Positions 8,669 through 17,795 of a stretch of 64,000 nucleotides of DNA are shown piece after piece. A program made the position numbers and the translations under genes. This DNA comes from Nocardia iowensis (GTDB lineage Bacteria > Actinomycetota > Actinomycetes > Mycobacteriales > Mycobacteriaceae). The stretch covers positions 6,572,001 to 6,636,000 of the forward strand of contig NZ_CP078145.1 of NCBI RefSeq assembly GCF_019222765.1. Direction: 5' to 3'. Numbering within the stretch: the first letter of the stretch is position 1; each line of letters starts with the position of its first letter. A model generated the notes under the pieces. It saw only the letters and a list, made by a program, of their open reading frames with translations, had not been told where the DNA came from and made no database searches.

Positions 8669-9757
8669 TCAGCCTTCGATCACGATCTTTCCGTCCTGCC
8701 CGGAGACGACGAAGCTCAGCAGCCGCTCGGCCTCGGCACGCACGGCGGCCTCGTCGGCGGTGGACAGCGGGTGCCACGGGGTGACCCGAATAGTGCTGTC
8801 GTCCAAGGTCCACCGGCCGTGCACGAAACCGTCGACCAGGTACATCGGGACGCCCGCCGACGCCTCTTTGGCAATCCGCTGGCGATCTTCCTCGCTGATG
8901 ATCCTGCGGCGGTCCTTGTGTCCGAGCAGGGCGTTGTCGAAGGCTGGCAGGAAGCGCACCGGCACCGGCAGATTGGGGTCGGCCAGCGGGGCGTCCGGCA
9001 GATCGAACAACACCCGATGCTGATCGTCGGTGAAAACGCGCAAGCGGGTACGCATCTCGTCGACCACCTCGGCGAGCCGGGTGACACCGGCCCACGCCTG
9101 CATGTCGGCGACGGTGGCGGGCCCGAACGCGGCCAGGTAACGCAGGATCAAGGTTTCCGCGTGCGGCGTCGTCTCCATCGGCGCGCCGATCCATTCGTCG
9201 GCGAGCGCGACGGTAACTGAACGGTTGCGCCACTTCCCCCACGCCCCGGTCACCGGGCTGTGCACCATCGGGACAAGGAGCTCGGCCGCCTCGGCGAGCC
9301 TGCGGATGTGCCGGTCCGGAAAGCGCTCGGCGAGTAGCTTTCCGAGGTCGGTACGCGACAGGATGCGCCCGGACAGCAGTTCCCGGCCCGCGGCGGCGAG
9401 CTCGTCCGGGTCGATTCCGTCGATCTCGTCGCGGTAGTACGGCGCCTGCAGAGCGGCGTGCACGATCGGGCGCACCGTCGGGCGCAGCCAGCGGAAGTCG
9501 TGCGCGTCGGCGAGATGGACGGTACGACGGATCATGGTGGAGCGCACCAGCTTTCGCTCACGCAGCAGAGCAGCCAGATCGTCGTGCCGGAAATCCGTCA
9601 GCCGGGCCCACAGCCCGACATAGGGCCAATTGGGTTCCTGTCCTTGCACCGCGACCAGATGCCGCACCAGCTCCAACGGTGTCATCGCGACCCGCTGCGC
9701 CAACATCTGACGCACCAGCAGGGTTCGGTTCAGCTCACGCAGCGATAGTTCCGTCAT
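8669..9757 (-). CDS. Winged-helix DNA-binding domain protein (AlkZ-like/HTH_42 family)
   Basis: 362 residues of the winged-helix family that includes the DNA glycosylase AlkZ, which unhooks crosslinked bases. Family marks: N-terminal LVRQMLAQR with VAVQGQEPNWPYVGLWAR (the VQ.Q dyad region near residue 41), the middle RRTVHLADAHDFRWLRP and a C-terminal PAFDNALLGHKDR followed by VDGFVHGRW. Whether it is an active glycosylase or a DNA-binding protein is not determinable here. No strong ribosome site is seen; MTELSL at 9757 is chosen, with an ATG at 9766 as alternative. Confidence 0.82.
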   Translation of the reverse strand: MTELSLRELNRTLLVRQMLAQRVAMTPLELVRHLVAVQGQEPNWPYVGLWARLTDFRHDDLAALLRERKLVRSTMIRRTVHLADAHDFRWLRPTVRPIVHAALQAPYYRDEIDGIDPDELAAAGRELLSGRILSRTDLGKLLAERFPDRHIRRLAEAAELLVPMVHSPVTGAWGKWRNRSVTVALADEWIGAPMETTPHAETLILRYLAAFGPATVADMQAWAGVTRLAEVVDEMRTRLRVFTDDQHRVLFDLPDAPLADPNLPVPVRFLPAFDNALLGHKDRRRIISEEDRQRIAKEASAGVPMYLVDGFVHGRWTLDDSTIRVTPWHPLSTADEAAVRAEAERLLSFVVSGQDGKIVIEG

Positions 9758-9818
9758 GCCTGCCATCTTCGCCGATGACACCGACAAATCGGGGGGACTT
9801 CCCGCATCCGCCAGCGCA

Positions 9819-9840
9819 TACGTATACGTACAATGGGTCC
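9819..9840 (+). promoter_or_regulatory. Palindrome and -10 element, probable leaderless promoter
   Basis: A perfect 12-bp palindrome of two TACGTA units (9819-9830) runs into a TACAAT -10 hexamer (9829-9834), six bases before the ATG at 9841. Transcription would start at or within a base of the ATG, giving a leaderless mRNA, which is common in Mycobacteriales. The palindrome overlaps the -10 and could be an operator. Confidence 0.55.
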
Positions 9841-10137
9841 ATGTTCGATCCCATCACCCTGGCCGTCGGAGCCGGAATCCTCGGCGTCGGCTGGGCAGTC
9901 GGACGGTACGGCCACCGCGGAGCGTTCGGCAGCAAGGCGTCGCGCAGCCTCGCACAGTGCGGATGCGGCCACGACCTCGCGGTACACGATCCGGAAGCCG
10001 GCGATTGCCATGCCGAGACGCGGCGTTCCGTCGCGCCGTCGGTGTGGGCGTGGGTGCGCTGCCCGTGCCGCCGCTACACGGGCCCGCTGCCGGTCGAGGA
10101 CTATTTCACGCGTCCGATACTGCCGCCGACCGAGTGA
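9841..10137 (+). CDS. Small membrane-anchored cysteine-rich protein
   Basis: 98 residues starting MFDPITLAVGAG. The first 20 residues are hydrophobic and glycine-rich (one membrane segment or uncleaved anchor). The rest has CGCGHDLAVHDPEAGDC and CPCRRYTGP, five to six cysteines plus histidines spaced like a metal-binding or zinc-ribbon-like module. No known family is recognised. The longer upstream frame overlaps the divergent winged-helix gene and is rejected because the -10 element sits directly before this ATG. Confidence 0.65.
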   Translation: MFDPITLAVGAGILGVGWAVGRYGHRGAFGSKASRSLAQCGCGHDLAVHDPEAGDCHAETRRSVAPSVWAWVRCPCRRYTGPLPVEDYFTRPILPPTE

Positions 10138-10218
10138 CGCGAGCACGCGTCGACGGAACCGGGTGCCCGGCGAAATCCGGCCACGGCCTCGTCACCCCTT
10201 CCGGCGCGCAGACCGGGG

Positions 10219-10659
10219 TCAGTCGATGTCCGGCTGTATGCGCAGCGGCACCCCGATCCGGTTCCACAGATTGATCATCGCGGTGATCGCGACCAACCCG
10301 GCCGTCGCGCCCTCGTCGAAATGCTTTTCCACATCGGCCCACACCTCGTCGCTCACGCCGTGGTCGCCGAGCTTCGTCACCGCTTCGGCGTAGGCGAGGG
10401 CGGCGCGTTCGGCGTCAGTGTAGAGCGCGGACTCACGCCAGGCGTCGAGCTGGAAGATGCGCTTTTCAGTTTCCCCGGCCAGCCGAGCATCGGTGGTGTG
10501 CAGGTCGATGCAGTACACGCAGCCGTTGATCTGCGAGACGCGGATCTTGACCAGCTCTCGAACGACCGGGCTCAGCGGACCGCGCCTGATCGCCGCCTCG
10601 GCCGCGAACCATGCCTGGTAGACCTCCGGGAAAACCTTCGCGAGCTTCATCCGTGACAC
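10219..10659 (-). CDS. Carboxymuconolactone decarboxylase / AhpD-like peroxidase-family protein
   Basis: 146 residues of the AhpD-like all-helical fold. The CVYCIDLHT motif near residue 47 is the redox CXXC plus downstream His of alkylhydroperoxidase-type members, and AALAYAEAVTKL follows in the expected second helix. The final segment NLWNRIGVPLRI is typical of the family. Likely role: thiol-dependent reduction of peroxides or an uncharacterised decarboxylase-like reaction in the cytosol. Monocistronic as far as can be seen. Confidence 0.9.
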   Translation of the reverse strand: MSRMKLAKVFPEVYQAWFAAEAAIRRGPLSPVVRELVKIRVSQINGCVYCIDLHTTDARLAGETEKRIFQLDAWRESALYTDAERAALAYAEAVTKLGDHGVSDEVWADVEKHFDEGATAGLVAITAMINLWNRIGVPLRIQPDID

Positions 10660-10743
10660 GTTGCCGTCCTTTCCTCGGTTTCTCGTACACCCATTGGACG
10701 AAACAGCGACCGAGAGTGTGACGCTCAGCGGCTGTGGACTCGT

Positions 10744-12282
10744 TCACGCATCGGGCAGGCACCGCACCGGATCGGGCAACTCGGCGCACGGCGCGTTGCC
10801 GTGGGCGCGCAGCACGTCCTTGCCTGTCTGATCGACCAGGAAGTGCAGGAATGCCGCGGCCAGTGAGTCACCGGGCAGTTCGCCGTGGCTGTAGGCGTAT
10901 TCCACACCCCAGAACGGGTAGGTGCGATCGATCGCCGCGTCCCGCCCCGCCGCGACACCATTGATCGCGACGGTCGGCAGGTCCGCTTGTACCGCCTCGG
11001 AAAACTCGGAATAGCCTATGGCGCCGGGGATTTCGCCGACGGCCCGCTGCATGTCCTTGGTCACTTGGACATTGCAATGCGCCGCGCCGGAGGTCACGGT
11101 GCCCTTGATCGCGGTGCAACTCACGTGCGGGCGGTCGGGCTGGTCACCGCCGAGTAGCCTGCGCTCGAACGTATTCCGGGTGCCGGAGCCAGGAATCCGA
11201 TTCACCAGCACCACCGGCAGATCGGGGCCGCCCACCTCGCGCCAGTTGCGTACCCGGCCGTAGTAGATGTCTCGGATCTGAGTTTCGGTGAGGGAACGCA
11301 CGCCGACGTCCTTGTGCACGATCATGGTGAACAGCGACAGCGCCAGCGGACGATGCACCAGCGCGGGATACCCGCTGCCCTTCGGCCCGTCGCTGATGGC
11401 AAGCAGGCCGGAGTTGTCCTTGCCTTCCTCGGCCAGCCGGTCCAGCCCGCGCTCGGTCCCCTCGAACCCGAACACGAATTTCGCTCCGGTGCAGCGTTTC
11501 TCGTATTGCTCGGCGGCCTCTCGAACGACCGGCGCGAAGGCCGACGAGCCGACCAGGGTCAGCTTCCCCGAGGCACATTCCAGCGGGGTCGGCTCCGGCT
11601 GCACCGCGGTGACGATGAGCTGGACGATGATCACCAACACCAGAAAGACTGTCAGCCCCAACATCATTCGGGGAATGCCGGTGCGGCTTCGGGTTTCCAG
11701 GACCCGCCCGCCCTTGATGCCGCCGGTCAGCACGGGTGCGGGGTACTCCCCCGTGCCCTCGGAGCGCTGCAGGATGGCCAGAATCTTGTAGTGCTCACCA
11801 CGATCCAACGGCACCTTGGGCAAATCGATGACACCGATATGCCCGCCGATGTCCTCGCGTACCGCGAGGGCCGAATCGTGATCCAGACTGTCCGCCAAGC
11901 CGGTATCGCTGAGCTCGGTCACCGCCATGCCGATGACCATGCGTTGCGGGAACCGCAGGTGCAGGCCGATCCGGTCGGGCGCCTTGTAGTCGTGGGTGTC
12001 GATGGTGGTCGCGCCGCTGTTCTCGATGCGCACCAGGACCACCGAGAGATCCTTCAGATCCGGGCTCGCGCCGTCCAGCGAGGGCCGCAGCTGCGGCAGC
12101 ACGCCGGGAAACACCGATTCGACCTCGCCGGTGACCGGCGTGTCCATCTGCACGCGGTAGCCGAGCCGCTTGCGCCCGACGAGCACGAACTCGTACAGGA
12201 ACGCGCCGATCGGCACCGCGATACCGATGAGCGCCAGCACGATTTCGACCGGAAAGTCGCCCAACGGTCTACCCACCCCCAC
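10744..12282 (-). CDS. Membrane-anchored PstS-like substrate-binding protein
   Basis: 512 residues. TM helix 1 at about 10-34, a cytoplasm- or surface-exposed beta-rich domain (about 40-200), TM helix 2 (about 208-232), then a C-terminal periplasmic-binding domain of the phosphate type: LTLVGSSAFAPVVREAAEQY, RDIYYGRVRNWREVGG and RIPGSGTRNTFERRLL. The SGTR signature matches phosphate/tungstate-type binding proteins. Unlike PstS of ABC importers it has no lipobox and no ABC genes beside it. The likely role is sensing or scavenging an anion at the cell surface. The N-terminal domain is not recognised. Confidence 0.82.
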   Translation of the reverse strand: MGVGRPLGDFPVEIVLALIGIAVPIGAFLYEFVLVGRKRLGYRVQMDTPVTGEVESVFPGVLPQLRPSLDGASPDLKDLSVVLVRIENSGATTIDTHDYKAPDRIGLHLRFPQRMVIGMAVTELSDTGLADSLDHDSALAVREDIGGHIGVIDLPKVPLDRGEHYKILAILQRSEGTGEYPAPVLTGGIKGGRVLETRSRTGIPRMMLGLTVFLVLVIIVQLIVTAVQPEPTPLECASGKLTLVGSSAFAPVVREAAEQYEKRCTGAKFVFGFEGTERGLDRLAEEGKDNSGLLAISDGPKGSGYPALVHRPLALSLFTMIVHKDVGVRSLTETQIRDIYYGRVRNWREVGGPDLPVVLVNRIPGSGTRNTFERRLLGGDQPDRPHVSCTAIKGTVTSGAAHCNVQVTKDMQRAVGEIPGAIGYSEFSEAVQADLPTVAINGVAAGRDAAIDRTYPFWGVEYAYSHGELPGDSLAAAFLHFLVDQTGKDVLRAHGNAPCAELPDPVRCLPDA

Positions 12283-12370
12283 AAGATCTGTCCGGCAACT
12301 ATTTTCAGCCGCGATCGACGATAATGCCCGAATCGGCAGAACTATTCGCCAACCGTTAACGCGGCGGCCA

Positions 12371-13429
12371 TCAAGCGCCGGACGACTTGGTCCACGCCAG
12401 CAGGTCGGCCAGCGGCCAGGTATTGATCACCCGTTCGGCCGCAACACCATTCGCGACGGCACGCTCGCAACCGTAGCCCTGCCAGTCCAGTTGGCCCGGG
12501 GCGTGCGCGTCGGTGTCGATGGCGAAGTGGCAGCCCATCTCGACCGCCAATCGCATGAGGCGCGACGGTGGATCGCGGCGCTCCGGCCGGCAATTGATCT
12601 CGACGGCGGTGCCGTAGGTGCGGCACGCCTCGAACACCATCTCGGCGTCGAAACTCGATTCGGGACGGGTGCCACGCCCGCCGGTGACGAGCCGCCCGGT
12701 GCAGTGACCGAGCACGTCGACATTGGGGTTGGCCACCGCGTAGACCATCCGCTTGGTCATCGTCGCGCTGTCGGCGCGCAGGTGCGAATGCACGCTCGCC
12801 ACCACGATATCCAGTTCGGCGAGCAGATCGGCCTGTTGATCGAGGGTGCCGTCGTCGAGGATGTCGACCTCGATACCGGTGAGAATGCGGAACGGCGCCA
12901 TGCGGTCGTTGAGTTCGGCGACCACGTCGAGCTGCTTGCGCAGCCGGGCGGCGGACAGCCCATTGGCGATGGTCAGCCGTGGCGAATGATCGGTCAACGC
13001 GCAATATTCGTGCCCGAGGGCGGCCGCGACACCCATCATCTCCGCGATCGGGCTCCCACCGTCGGACCAGTCCGAATGGGTGTGCAGGTCGCCGCGCAGC
13101 TGTGTGCGCAACGGTTTGCCCGGTGCCCCGATCGGTTTCGCGGCATTGCGCAGGTCGAGCAGGTACTGCGGCACCACACCGGAGTACGCCTGCTCGATGA
13201 CGGCGGCGGTCTTCGGTCCGATTCCGGCGATATCGCGCCAGCTGTTCGCGGCCCGATGCGCCGCGCGTTCCTCGTCGGACAGTTCGGCGACGATGTCGGC
13301 GGCGCGGCGGTACGCCTTGACCCGATAGGTCTCGGCCCGCGAGCGTTCCAGCCAGAAGCCGATCTCGCGCAGCACCTCCACCGGACCCGGCAGCGCCGAG
13401 TCCGATGCGGTCGAATCGTCTTCCGCCAC
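12371..13429 (-). CDS. PHP-domain phosphoesterase with N-terminal helix-hairpin-helix domain
   Basis: 352 residues. The N-terminal 100 residues resemble the 8-kDa/HhH part of family X DNA polymerases (RVKAYRRAADIV, then DIAGIGPKTAAVIEQ). The rest is a PHP domain with metal ligands in RGDLHTHSDWSDGG, ALTDHS, GIEVDIL, VVASVHSH and DTDAHAPG. Such proteins act as metal-dependent phosphodiesterases or nucleases, often linked with DNA repair. The GTG at 13429 is chosen: it lies 6 nt after the stop of the upstream reductase gene; the longer frame overlaps that gene completely and is not coding. Confidence 0.85.
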   Translation of the reverse strand: MAEDDSTASDSALPGPVEVLREIGFWLERSRAETYRVKAYRRAADIVAELSDEERAAHRAANSWRDIAGIGPKTAAVIEQAYSGVVPQYLLDLRNAAKPIGAPGKPLRTQLRGDLHTHSDWSDGGSPIAEMMGVAAALGHEYCALTDHSPRLTIANGLSAARLRKQLDVVAELNDRMAPFRILTGIEVDILDDGTLDQQADLLAELDIVVASVHSHLRADSATMTKRMVYAVANPNVDVLGHCTGRLVTGGRGTRPESSFDAEMVFEACRTYGTAVEINCRPERRDPPSRLMRLAVEMGCHFAIDTDAHAPGQLDWQGYGCERAVANGVAAERVINTWPLADLLAWTKSSGA

Positions 13430-13434
13430 AGCGG

Positions 13435-14016
13435 TCAGCGAATCCTGCTGTATTTCATGAAGGCCACTCCGTCCTCGAACACCCGACTGGTGATCACTCG
13501 GAACTTGGCCGCCTCCGGCAGCCGGGGACCGGCTCCGAACAGCGATCGCCCGCTGCCGAGCAGGACCGGGTACAGCTTGAGGAAGATCTGGTCGATCTCC
13601 GGCAGCAACTCCTGAGCCAGCTCGCCGCCGCCGCACAGCCAGATGCCGAGGCCGTTCTCGCGCTTGAGTTCTCGCACCTTCGTCAGCGGGTCGGCGGCGA
13701 TCAGCTCGACGTCGGGGTCGGGGTTTTCCGGCAACGTCGTCGAGACCACGTACTGCTTCAGATGCGCGTACGGGCTCGACGTGCCGGTCCGCACCCCGAA
13801 GTCGTGCGTCTTGCGTCCCATCAGCACGGTGTCGAAGTAGCGGTTGCGCTTGTCGATACCCATCGCCTCGCGCACCTTCGTCGGCAACGTCTCCGGATAT
13901 TGTGCGGTGATCGCAGGCCCGTGGTCGCCGCCGACCGGGAAGAAATCGACCGATCCGTCATCGGTGGCGATGTACCCATCGATGGTCGACGCTACGTAGT
14001 ACGTGAGTTTGCGCAT
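13435..14016 (-). CDS. Dihydrofolate reductase-family protein (RibD C-terminal-like)
   Basis: 193 residues with the DHFR/RibD fold: opening KLTYYVASTIDGYIATDDGS, the FDTVLMGRKTHDF strand-helix, the IWLCGGGELAQELLPEIDQ nucleotide-binding turn and the final LYPVLLGSGRSLF. These proteins are NADPH-dependent reductases of unknown substrate, often called YyaP/YwjB-like; a role in folate synthesis should not be assumed. It precedes the PHP-domain gene by 6 nt on the same strand and they probably form an operon. Confidence 0.88.
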   Translation of the reverse strand: MRKLTYYVASTIDGYIATDDGSVDFFPVGGDHGPAITAQYPETLPTKVREAMGIDKRNRYFDTVLMGRKTHDFGVRTGTSSPYAHLKQYVVSTTLPENPDPDVELIAADPLTKVRELKRENGLGIWLCGGGELAQELLPEIDQIFLKLYPVLLGSGRSLFGAGPRLPEAAKFRVITSRVFEDGVAFMKYSRIR

Positions 14017-14080
14017 GTGTCCTTCCTCTACGGCCGGACCGACTTCCCGAACCGCCTATAAGAAAGGTAGCTCGCACCGC

Positions 14081-14941
14081 CTAACGACGGCGAGGCTTCG
14101 GTTGGCACCGCGGGCAAGAAAACGAGGAACGATTCATGAACTTTTCCCGCTGGATGGCGGCGCCGCAGCGCGGGCACGGCTCGTTCTCGCGGCCGTAGAC
14201 GGCGAGGGACCGTTCGAAGTAGCCGGATTGGCCGTTGACGTTCACATACAGTGCGTCGAACGAGGTACCGCCCGCGGCCAGCGCCTCCCCCATCACCGCG
14301 CCGACATCGGCCAGCAACGCGCGCACGGCGGGCCGGGACAGTCCTGAGGCGAGGCGGCCGCCGTGGATCTTGGCCCGCCACAGGGATTCGTCGGCGTAGA
14401 TGTTGCCGATGCCGGAGATGACGCTCTGATCGAGCAGCAGGCGTTTGATCTCGGTCTGTTTGGCGCGCACCACCGTCACGACGGATTCGGCGTCGAAGAG
14501 CGGATCCAGCGGGTCGCGGGCGATGTGCGCGACCGGTTCCGGCACTCGGGTGCCGTCGACTTCGACGAGCGGCGCGAGTGCCCAGCCGCCGAAGGTGCGC
14601 TGGTCGACGAAGCGCAGCTGGGTGCCGTCACCGAGGGTGGCGCGGATGTGCGCGTGCTTTTCCAGCGGAGCGTCGGCTGGTTGCACCAGCATCTGGCCGC
14701 TCATGCCGAGATGCACGACGAGGGCGATGTCCGGCTCGTCGAAGGTGAGCCAGAGGTACTTGCCGCGCCGCTCGGCGGACTGGACCTTCAGCCCGGTCAG
14801 CCGGGCGGCGAGGTCGGCGGCGCCTTCGAGGTGGCGGCGCACCGAACGGGGATGGGTGATCGCCACCGATGCGATGACGCGACCGACCACGTGTTCGGCG
14901 ACGCCGCGCCGGACGACCTCTACCTCGGGGAGTTCGGGCAC
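14081..14941 (-). CDS. mutM: Formamidopyrimidine-DNA glycosylase
   Basis: 286 residues. The mature N-terminus [12 protein letters not shown] carries the catalytic Pro2 and Glu3. The H2TH region is around [15 protein letters not shown], and the C-terminal zinc finger has two CPRC pairs ([12 protein letters not shown] ... CPRCQPK). It removes 8-oxoguanine and formamidopyrimidines and nicks the abasic site. It starts 3 nt after the rnc stop on the same strand, in the rpmF-rnc-mutM order conserved across actinobacteria. Full length. Confidence 0.97.
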   Translation of the reverse strand: MPELPEVEVVRRGVAEHVVGRVIASVAITHPRSVRRHLEGAADLAARLTGLKVQSAERRGKYLWLTFDEPDIALVVHLGMSGQMLVQPADAPLEKHAHIRATLGDGTQLRFVDQRTFGGWALAPLVEVDGTRVPEPVAHIARDPLDPLFDAESVVTVVRAKQTEIKRLLLDQSVISGIGNIYADESLWRAKIHGGRLASGLSRPAVRALLADVGAVMGEALAAGGTSFDALYVNVNGQSGYFERSLAVYGRENEPCPRCGAAIQREKFMNRSSFSCPRCQPKPRRR

Positions 14942-14943
14942 GA

Positions 14944-15657
14944 TCAGGATTCGGCGGTCAGTGCCTGATAGGCGGTGCCCGCGGCCTTCTGCTCGGCTTC
15001 CTTCTTGGAGCGGCCGACGCCCTGCCCGTAGGCCCGGCCACCGATCACCGTGGTCGCGGTGAATTCCTTGTCGTGGTCAGGGCCGGTCGAGGTGATCTCG
15101 TAGCTCGGCACGCCGAGGCCGCGTTCGGCGGTGAGTTCCTGCAGGCTGGTCTTCCAGTCGAGGCCGGCCCCCATGCGGGGTCCGCGCTCGAGCAGGTCGG
15201 CGAACAGCCGCAGCACCACGCTGCGTGCGACATCGATGCCGTGCTCCAGGTGCACCGCACCGAGCAGCGACTCCATGCCGTCGGCGAGGATGCTCGGCTT
15301 GTCCCGGCCGCCGGTGAGCTCTTCGCCCTTGCCGAGCAGCAGGTGCACGCCGAGACCGCCCTCGCCGAGTTGCCGCGCCACCTCGGCGAGCGCGTGCATG
15401 TTCACCACGCTCGCACGCAGCTTCGCCAGCTCACCCTCGGACTTGTCCGGGTGCTCGTGGTAAAGCCGTTCGGTGATGCTCAGTCCGAGGACGGAATCGC
15501 CGAGAAATTCCAGGCGCTCGTTGGTCGGCAGCCCGCCGTTCTCATATGCGTATGACCGGTGCGTCAGCGCCAGGCGCAGCAGATCCGGCTGCACCTCGAC
15601 GCCGAGCGCCGCGAGCAGGCTCGCGTGGTCTCCGGACGAGTTGGGTTCGTCGGTCAC
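14944..15657 (-). CDS. rnc: Ribonuclease III
   Basis: 237 residues. The catalytic signature [14 protein letters not shown] (about residues 43-56) includes the acidic metal ligands, with the second acidic cluster in [17 protein letters not shown] double-stranded-RNA-binding domain follows from about residue 160 ([14 protein letters not shown] ... [15 protein letters not shown]). It processes rRNA precursors and structured mRNAs in the cytoplasm. Located between rpmF and mutM on the same strand; normal length for the family. Confidence 0.97.
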   Translation of the reverse strand: MTDEPNSSGDHASLLAALGVEVQPDLLRLALTHRSYAYENGGLPTNERLEFLGDSVLGLSITERLYHEHPDKSEGELAKLRASVVNMHALAEVARQLGEGGLGVHLLLGKGEELTGGRDKPSILADGMESLLGAVHLEHGIDVARSVVLRLFADLLERGPRMGAGLDWKTSLQELTAERGLGVPSYEITSTGPDHDKEFTATTVIGGRAYGQGVGRSKKEAEQKAAGTAYQALTAES

Positions 15658-15679
15658 GTCGATACGACAGGTTGAACTG

Positions 15680-15862
15680 TTAGACAGCTGCTGTTACCTG
15701 GCGGCCCTTGTACGTGCCGCAGGACGGGCACGCGATGTGCGGCAGGGTCTTCTCACCGCAGGAGCGGTTGGGGCAGGTGATCAGGGTCGGCGCGGTGGCC
15801 TTCCACTGGCTGCGCCGCGACCTGGTGTTGGAACGAGACATCCGGCGCTTGGGAACGGCCAC
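15680..15862 (-). CDS. rpmF: 50S ribosomal protein L32, zinc-binding form
   Basis: 60 residues, [19 protein letters not shown] at the N-terminus being diagnostic of L32. Two cysteine pairs (CPNRSC, with the second Cys four residues on, and CPSC) make this the C+ zinc-ribbon form. It stabilises the large ribosomal subunit near the peptidyl-transferase region. The gene follows the DUF177 gene by 2 nt, the usual pairing of these two in bacteria. Confidence 0.97.
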   Translation of the reverse strand: MAVPKRRMSRSNTRSRRSQWKATAPTLITCPNRSCGEKTLPHIACPSCGTYKGRQVTAAV

Positions 15863-15864
15863 GA

Positions 15865-16533
15865 CTACTTCTCCTCTGTCCTATTGCTTGCCAGTTCGGC
15901 TGATTGGTCTGCTGCTGTGGCCGCACCCTCGTCGGGGCTGCCGCTGCCGGGCGATGCGGTGGCAAATTTCGCCAGCCCGGCCCAGCGAGGGTCAAGTATC
16001 TCATGCGAGTGATCAGAACCCGCAATCGCCATCCGCACGCCACATTCCGCGCACAGTCCCGCGCAGTCGGGAGTGCACAGCGGCTGCAACGGCAGCTCGA
16101 TGCCGATGACGTCGATGATCACCGGTTCCAGGTCGATGGTGTCGTCGACCATGCGGTAGGAATCGTCGTCATCGGTGGTCTGCTCGGTGGTGCTGTCCGG
16201 GTAGGCGAACAGCTCGGTGATCCGAACGTTCACTTCGTCGGTGAACGGCTCGAGGCAGCGCGAGCACTCCCCCTCGATCGGCGCGGTCACCGTTCCGGTG
16301 ACCAGCACACCTTCGGACACCGCCTGCTGCTGCAGGTCGAGCACGACGTCGGCACCCACCGGGACGCCGACCAGGTCGAGCCCGATCCGGGTGACCGTGC
16401 TGACCGTGCGATGCACCTCGCGCATCGTCCCCGGCCTGCGGCCGAGACTGCGGACGTCCAGCACGAAGGCCGCGTCGGGTTCTCGGCGCGCGGCCGAGCT
16501 CTGACGCGGGGCGGAACCGGAACCGGCGGGCAT
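15865..16533 (-). CDS. DUF177/YceD-family protein
   Basis: 222 residues. The core contains [20 protein letters not shown] and, near the end, [16 protein letters not shown]: the two cysteine groups (CSRC and CX3CX2CX2C) characteristic of the YceD family encoded just ahead of rpmF. In plants and bacteria the family has been linked to 23S rRNA maturation. A GTG directly before the ATG is an alternative start. The Asp/Glu-rich stretch after SDTTEQ-like residues and the C-terminal Ala/Ser-rich tail are likely disordered. Confidence 0.92.
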   Translation of the reverse strand: MPAGSGSAPRQSSAARREPDAAFVLDVRSLGRRPGTMREVHRTVSTVTRIGLDLVGVPVGADVVLDLQQQAVSEGVLVTGTVTAPIEGECSRCLEPFTDEVNVRITELFAYPDSTTEQTTDDDDSYRMVDDTIDLEPVIIDVIGIELPLQPLCTPDCAGLCAECGVRMAIAGSDHSHEILDPRWAGLAKFATASPGSGSPDEGAATAADQSAELASNRTEEK

Positions 16534-16657
16534 CACGAACTCACTTCACAAATCGGGGGAATGGGCAACCACACCACGATACGCGAGGTTTCGCGTCGGC
16601 CCAAATGCGGCAGCCGCCTTGCTCGATGCGGCCCGCAGCCGCACCCTTTGCCGCGGC

Positions 16658-17404
16658 CTAGCGCCGGTAGTCGGCGGCGTAGTCGGGTGCCCCCGCGCCG
16701 GAGCGGAGCTGGTGGCGGCCACGGCCGACGGTGCGCAGGGTGCTGGTCAGAGTTTCCTCGAAATCGGCGAGCTTGGCGTCGACGTAGACGTCGCATTCTT
16801 CGCGCATCCGGTCGGCCTCGGCGTGCGCCGCGTCGATCACCCGCGCGGATTCGGCGTGCGCGGCCCGCACCACCTCGGTCTGCGCGACCAACCGGTCCCG
16901 CTCGGCCTCGCCCTCGGCGACGGAGCGGTCGTAGGAAGCCTTGCCCGCCTCGATCATCCGCTCGGATTCCAGCCGGGCCCGGCTGGTGACGGCCTCGAAT
17001 TCGGCATTGCCGTCGGCGACGACGCGGTCCGCCTCGGCCTGGGCGGTGTTGACGAGATGATCGGCGTGCGCGCTGGCCTCGGCGACCATCCGGTCGGCGT
17101 GCGCCTTGGCGTCGGCGAGGATGCGGTCGGCCTCCTCGCGCGCCGCGCCGATGGTGTGGCTGGCCTGCTCGTTGGCACTGGTCACCGTGACGTCGGCGGC
17201 CGCGCGGGCGTCCGAGACGATCTTGTCCCGGATGTCGAGCACATCCTGGGCGTCGTCGAGCTCGCCCGGCAGTGCGTCGCGCACGTCGTCGAGCAGTTCG
17301 AGGACGTCGCCGCGCGGCACGATGCAGCTGCGGGTCGGCGGGATGCCACGCGCCTCCTCGACGATGGCGACCAGCTCGTCGAGGGCTTCGAATACGCGAT
17401 ACAT
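16658..17404 (-). CDS. sepIVA: Septum-site coiled-coil protein SepIVA (DivIVA-like)
   Basis: 248 residues. A short N-terminal segment (YRVFEALDELVAIVEEA with PRGDVLELLDDVRDALP) is followed by an almost unbroken Ala/Glu/Arg-rich coiled coil (about 65-225), with repeated units such as EADRILADAKAHADRM. The position upstream of the DUF177-rpmF-rnc-mutM block matches mycobacterial Rv2927c/SepIVA, an essential division-site protein. The ATG at 17404 is chosen because the conserved N-terminus begins there; 41 further open codons upstream lack any family similarity. Acts at the inner face of the membrane at septum and poles. Confidence 0.85.
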   Translation of the reverse strand: MYRVFEALDELVAIVEEARGIPPTRSCIVPRGDVLELLDDVRDALPGELDDAQDVLDIRDKIVSDARAAADVTVTSANEQASHTIGAAREEADRILADAKAHADRMVAEASAHADHLVNTAQAEADRVVADGNAEFEAVTSRARLESERMIEAGKASYDRSVAEGEAERDRLVAQTEVVRAAHAESARVIDAAHAEADRMREECDVYVDAKLADFEETLTSTLRTVGRGRHQLRSGAGAPDYAADYRR

Positions 17405-17795
17405 GCTGACTAACCCCACTCTCCTACGACTCTTGGCGAACTCTCCGCCGAGACCAAGTGTGCCCCTCGTCACGGCATGTGCCGAGTCATCGTCCGGTGT
17501 GTCGTCGCAGTGTCTCGAACGCCACACAAATCAAGTGGAGGATCTGTCTCCGCTTGGTGTTATCTTTATCAGGAAGATCGACAAGGTCTTCAGACCGAGC
17601 GCAGCCCCACCGGGACTGCGGGATTGAGGAAGCCAGAGGGAAGGGCTACCGAGTCCGCCGACTGTTGACAGGTTCCGACTGTTCAGTACATACTGAACAC
17701 ATCGTACAAGCGGAATCTATCCAGAGTCGGCGGGGAAGGAAGCGATCACCGTCGCTGTTGTCCCCATCGAAGGCTCATGTTCGATCGGAAAGACC
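17405..17795. other. Divergent intergenic region between sepIVA and gtrA
   Basis: About 390 bases without a gene. The left part must hold the sepIVA promoter on the minus strand; an AT-rich block near 17555-17575 is the only low-GC stretch there. The right part holds a TTGACA box and an 18-bp palindrome (listed separately). No small ORF with a ribosome site is seen. Confidence 0.5.
17665..17698 (+). promoter_or_regulatory. gtrA promoter -35 box with overlapping 18-bp palindromic operator
   Basis: A consensus TTGACA lies at 17665-17670. At the distance expected for the -10 (CATACT at 17689-17694, 18-nt spacer) there is a perfect inverted repeat, GTTCAGTA then CA then TACTGAAC (17681-17698). 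A palindrome covering the -10 is the usual placement for a repressor site of the TetR, MarR or XRE type. The start codon lies about 100 nt downstream. Confidence 0.6.

Noticed and set aside
13430..13636. N-terminal extension of the PHP-domain protein
   Set aside because: Fully within the DHFR-like gene and without family similarity.
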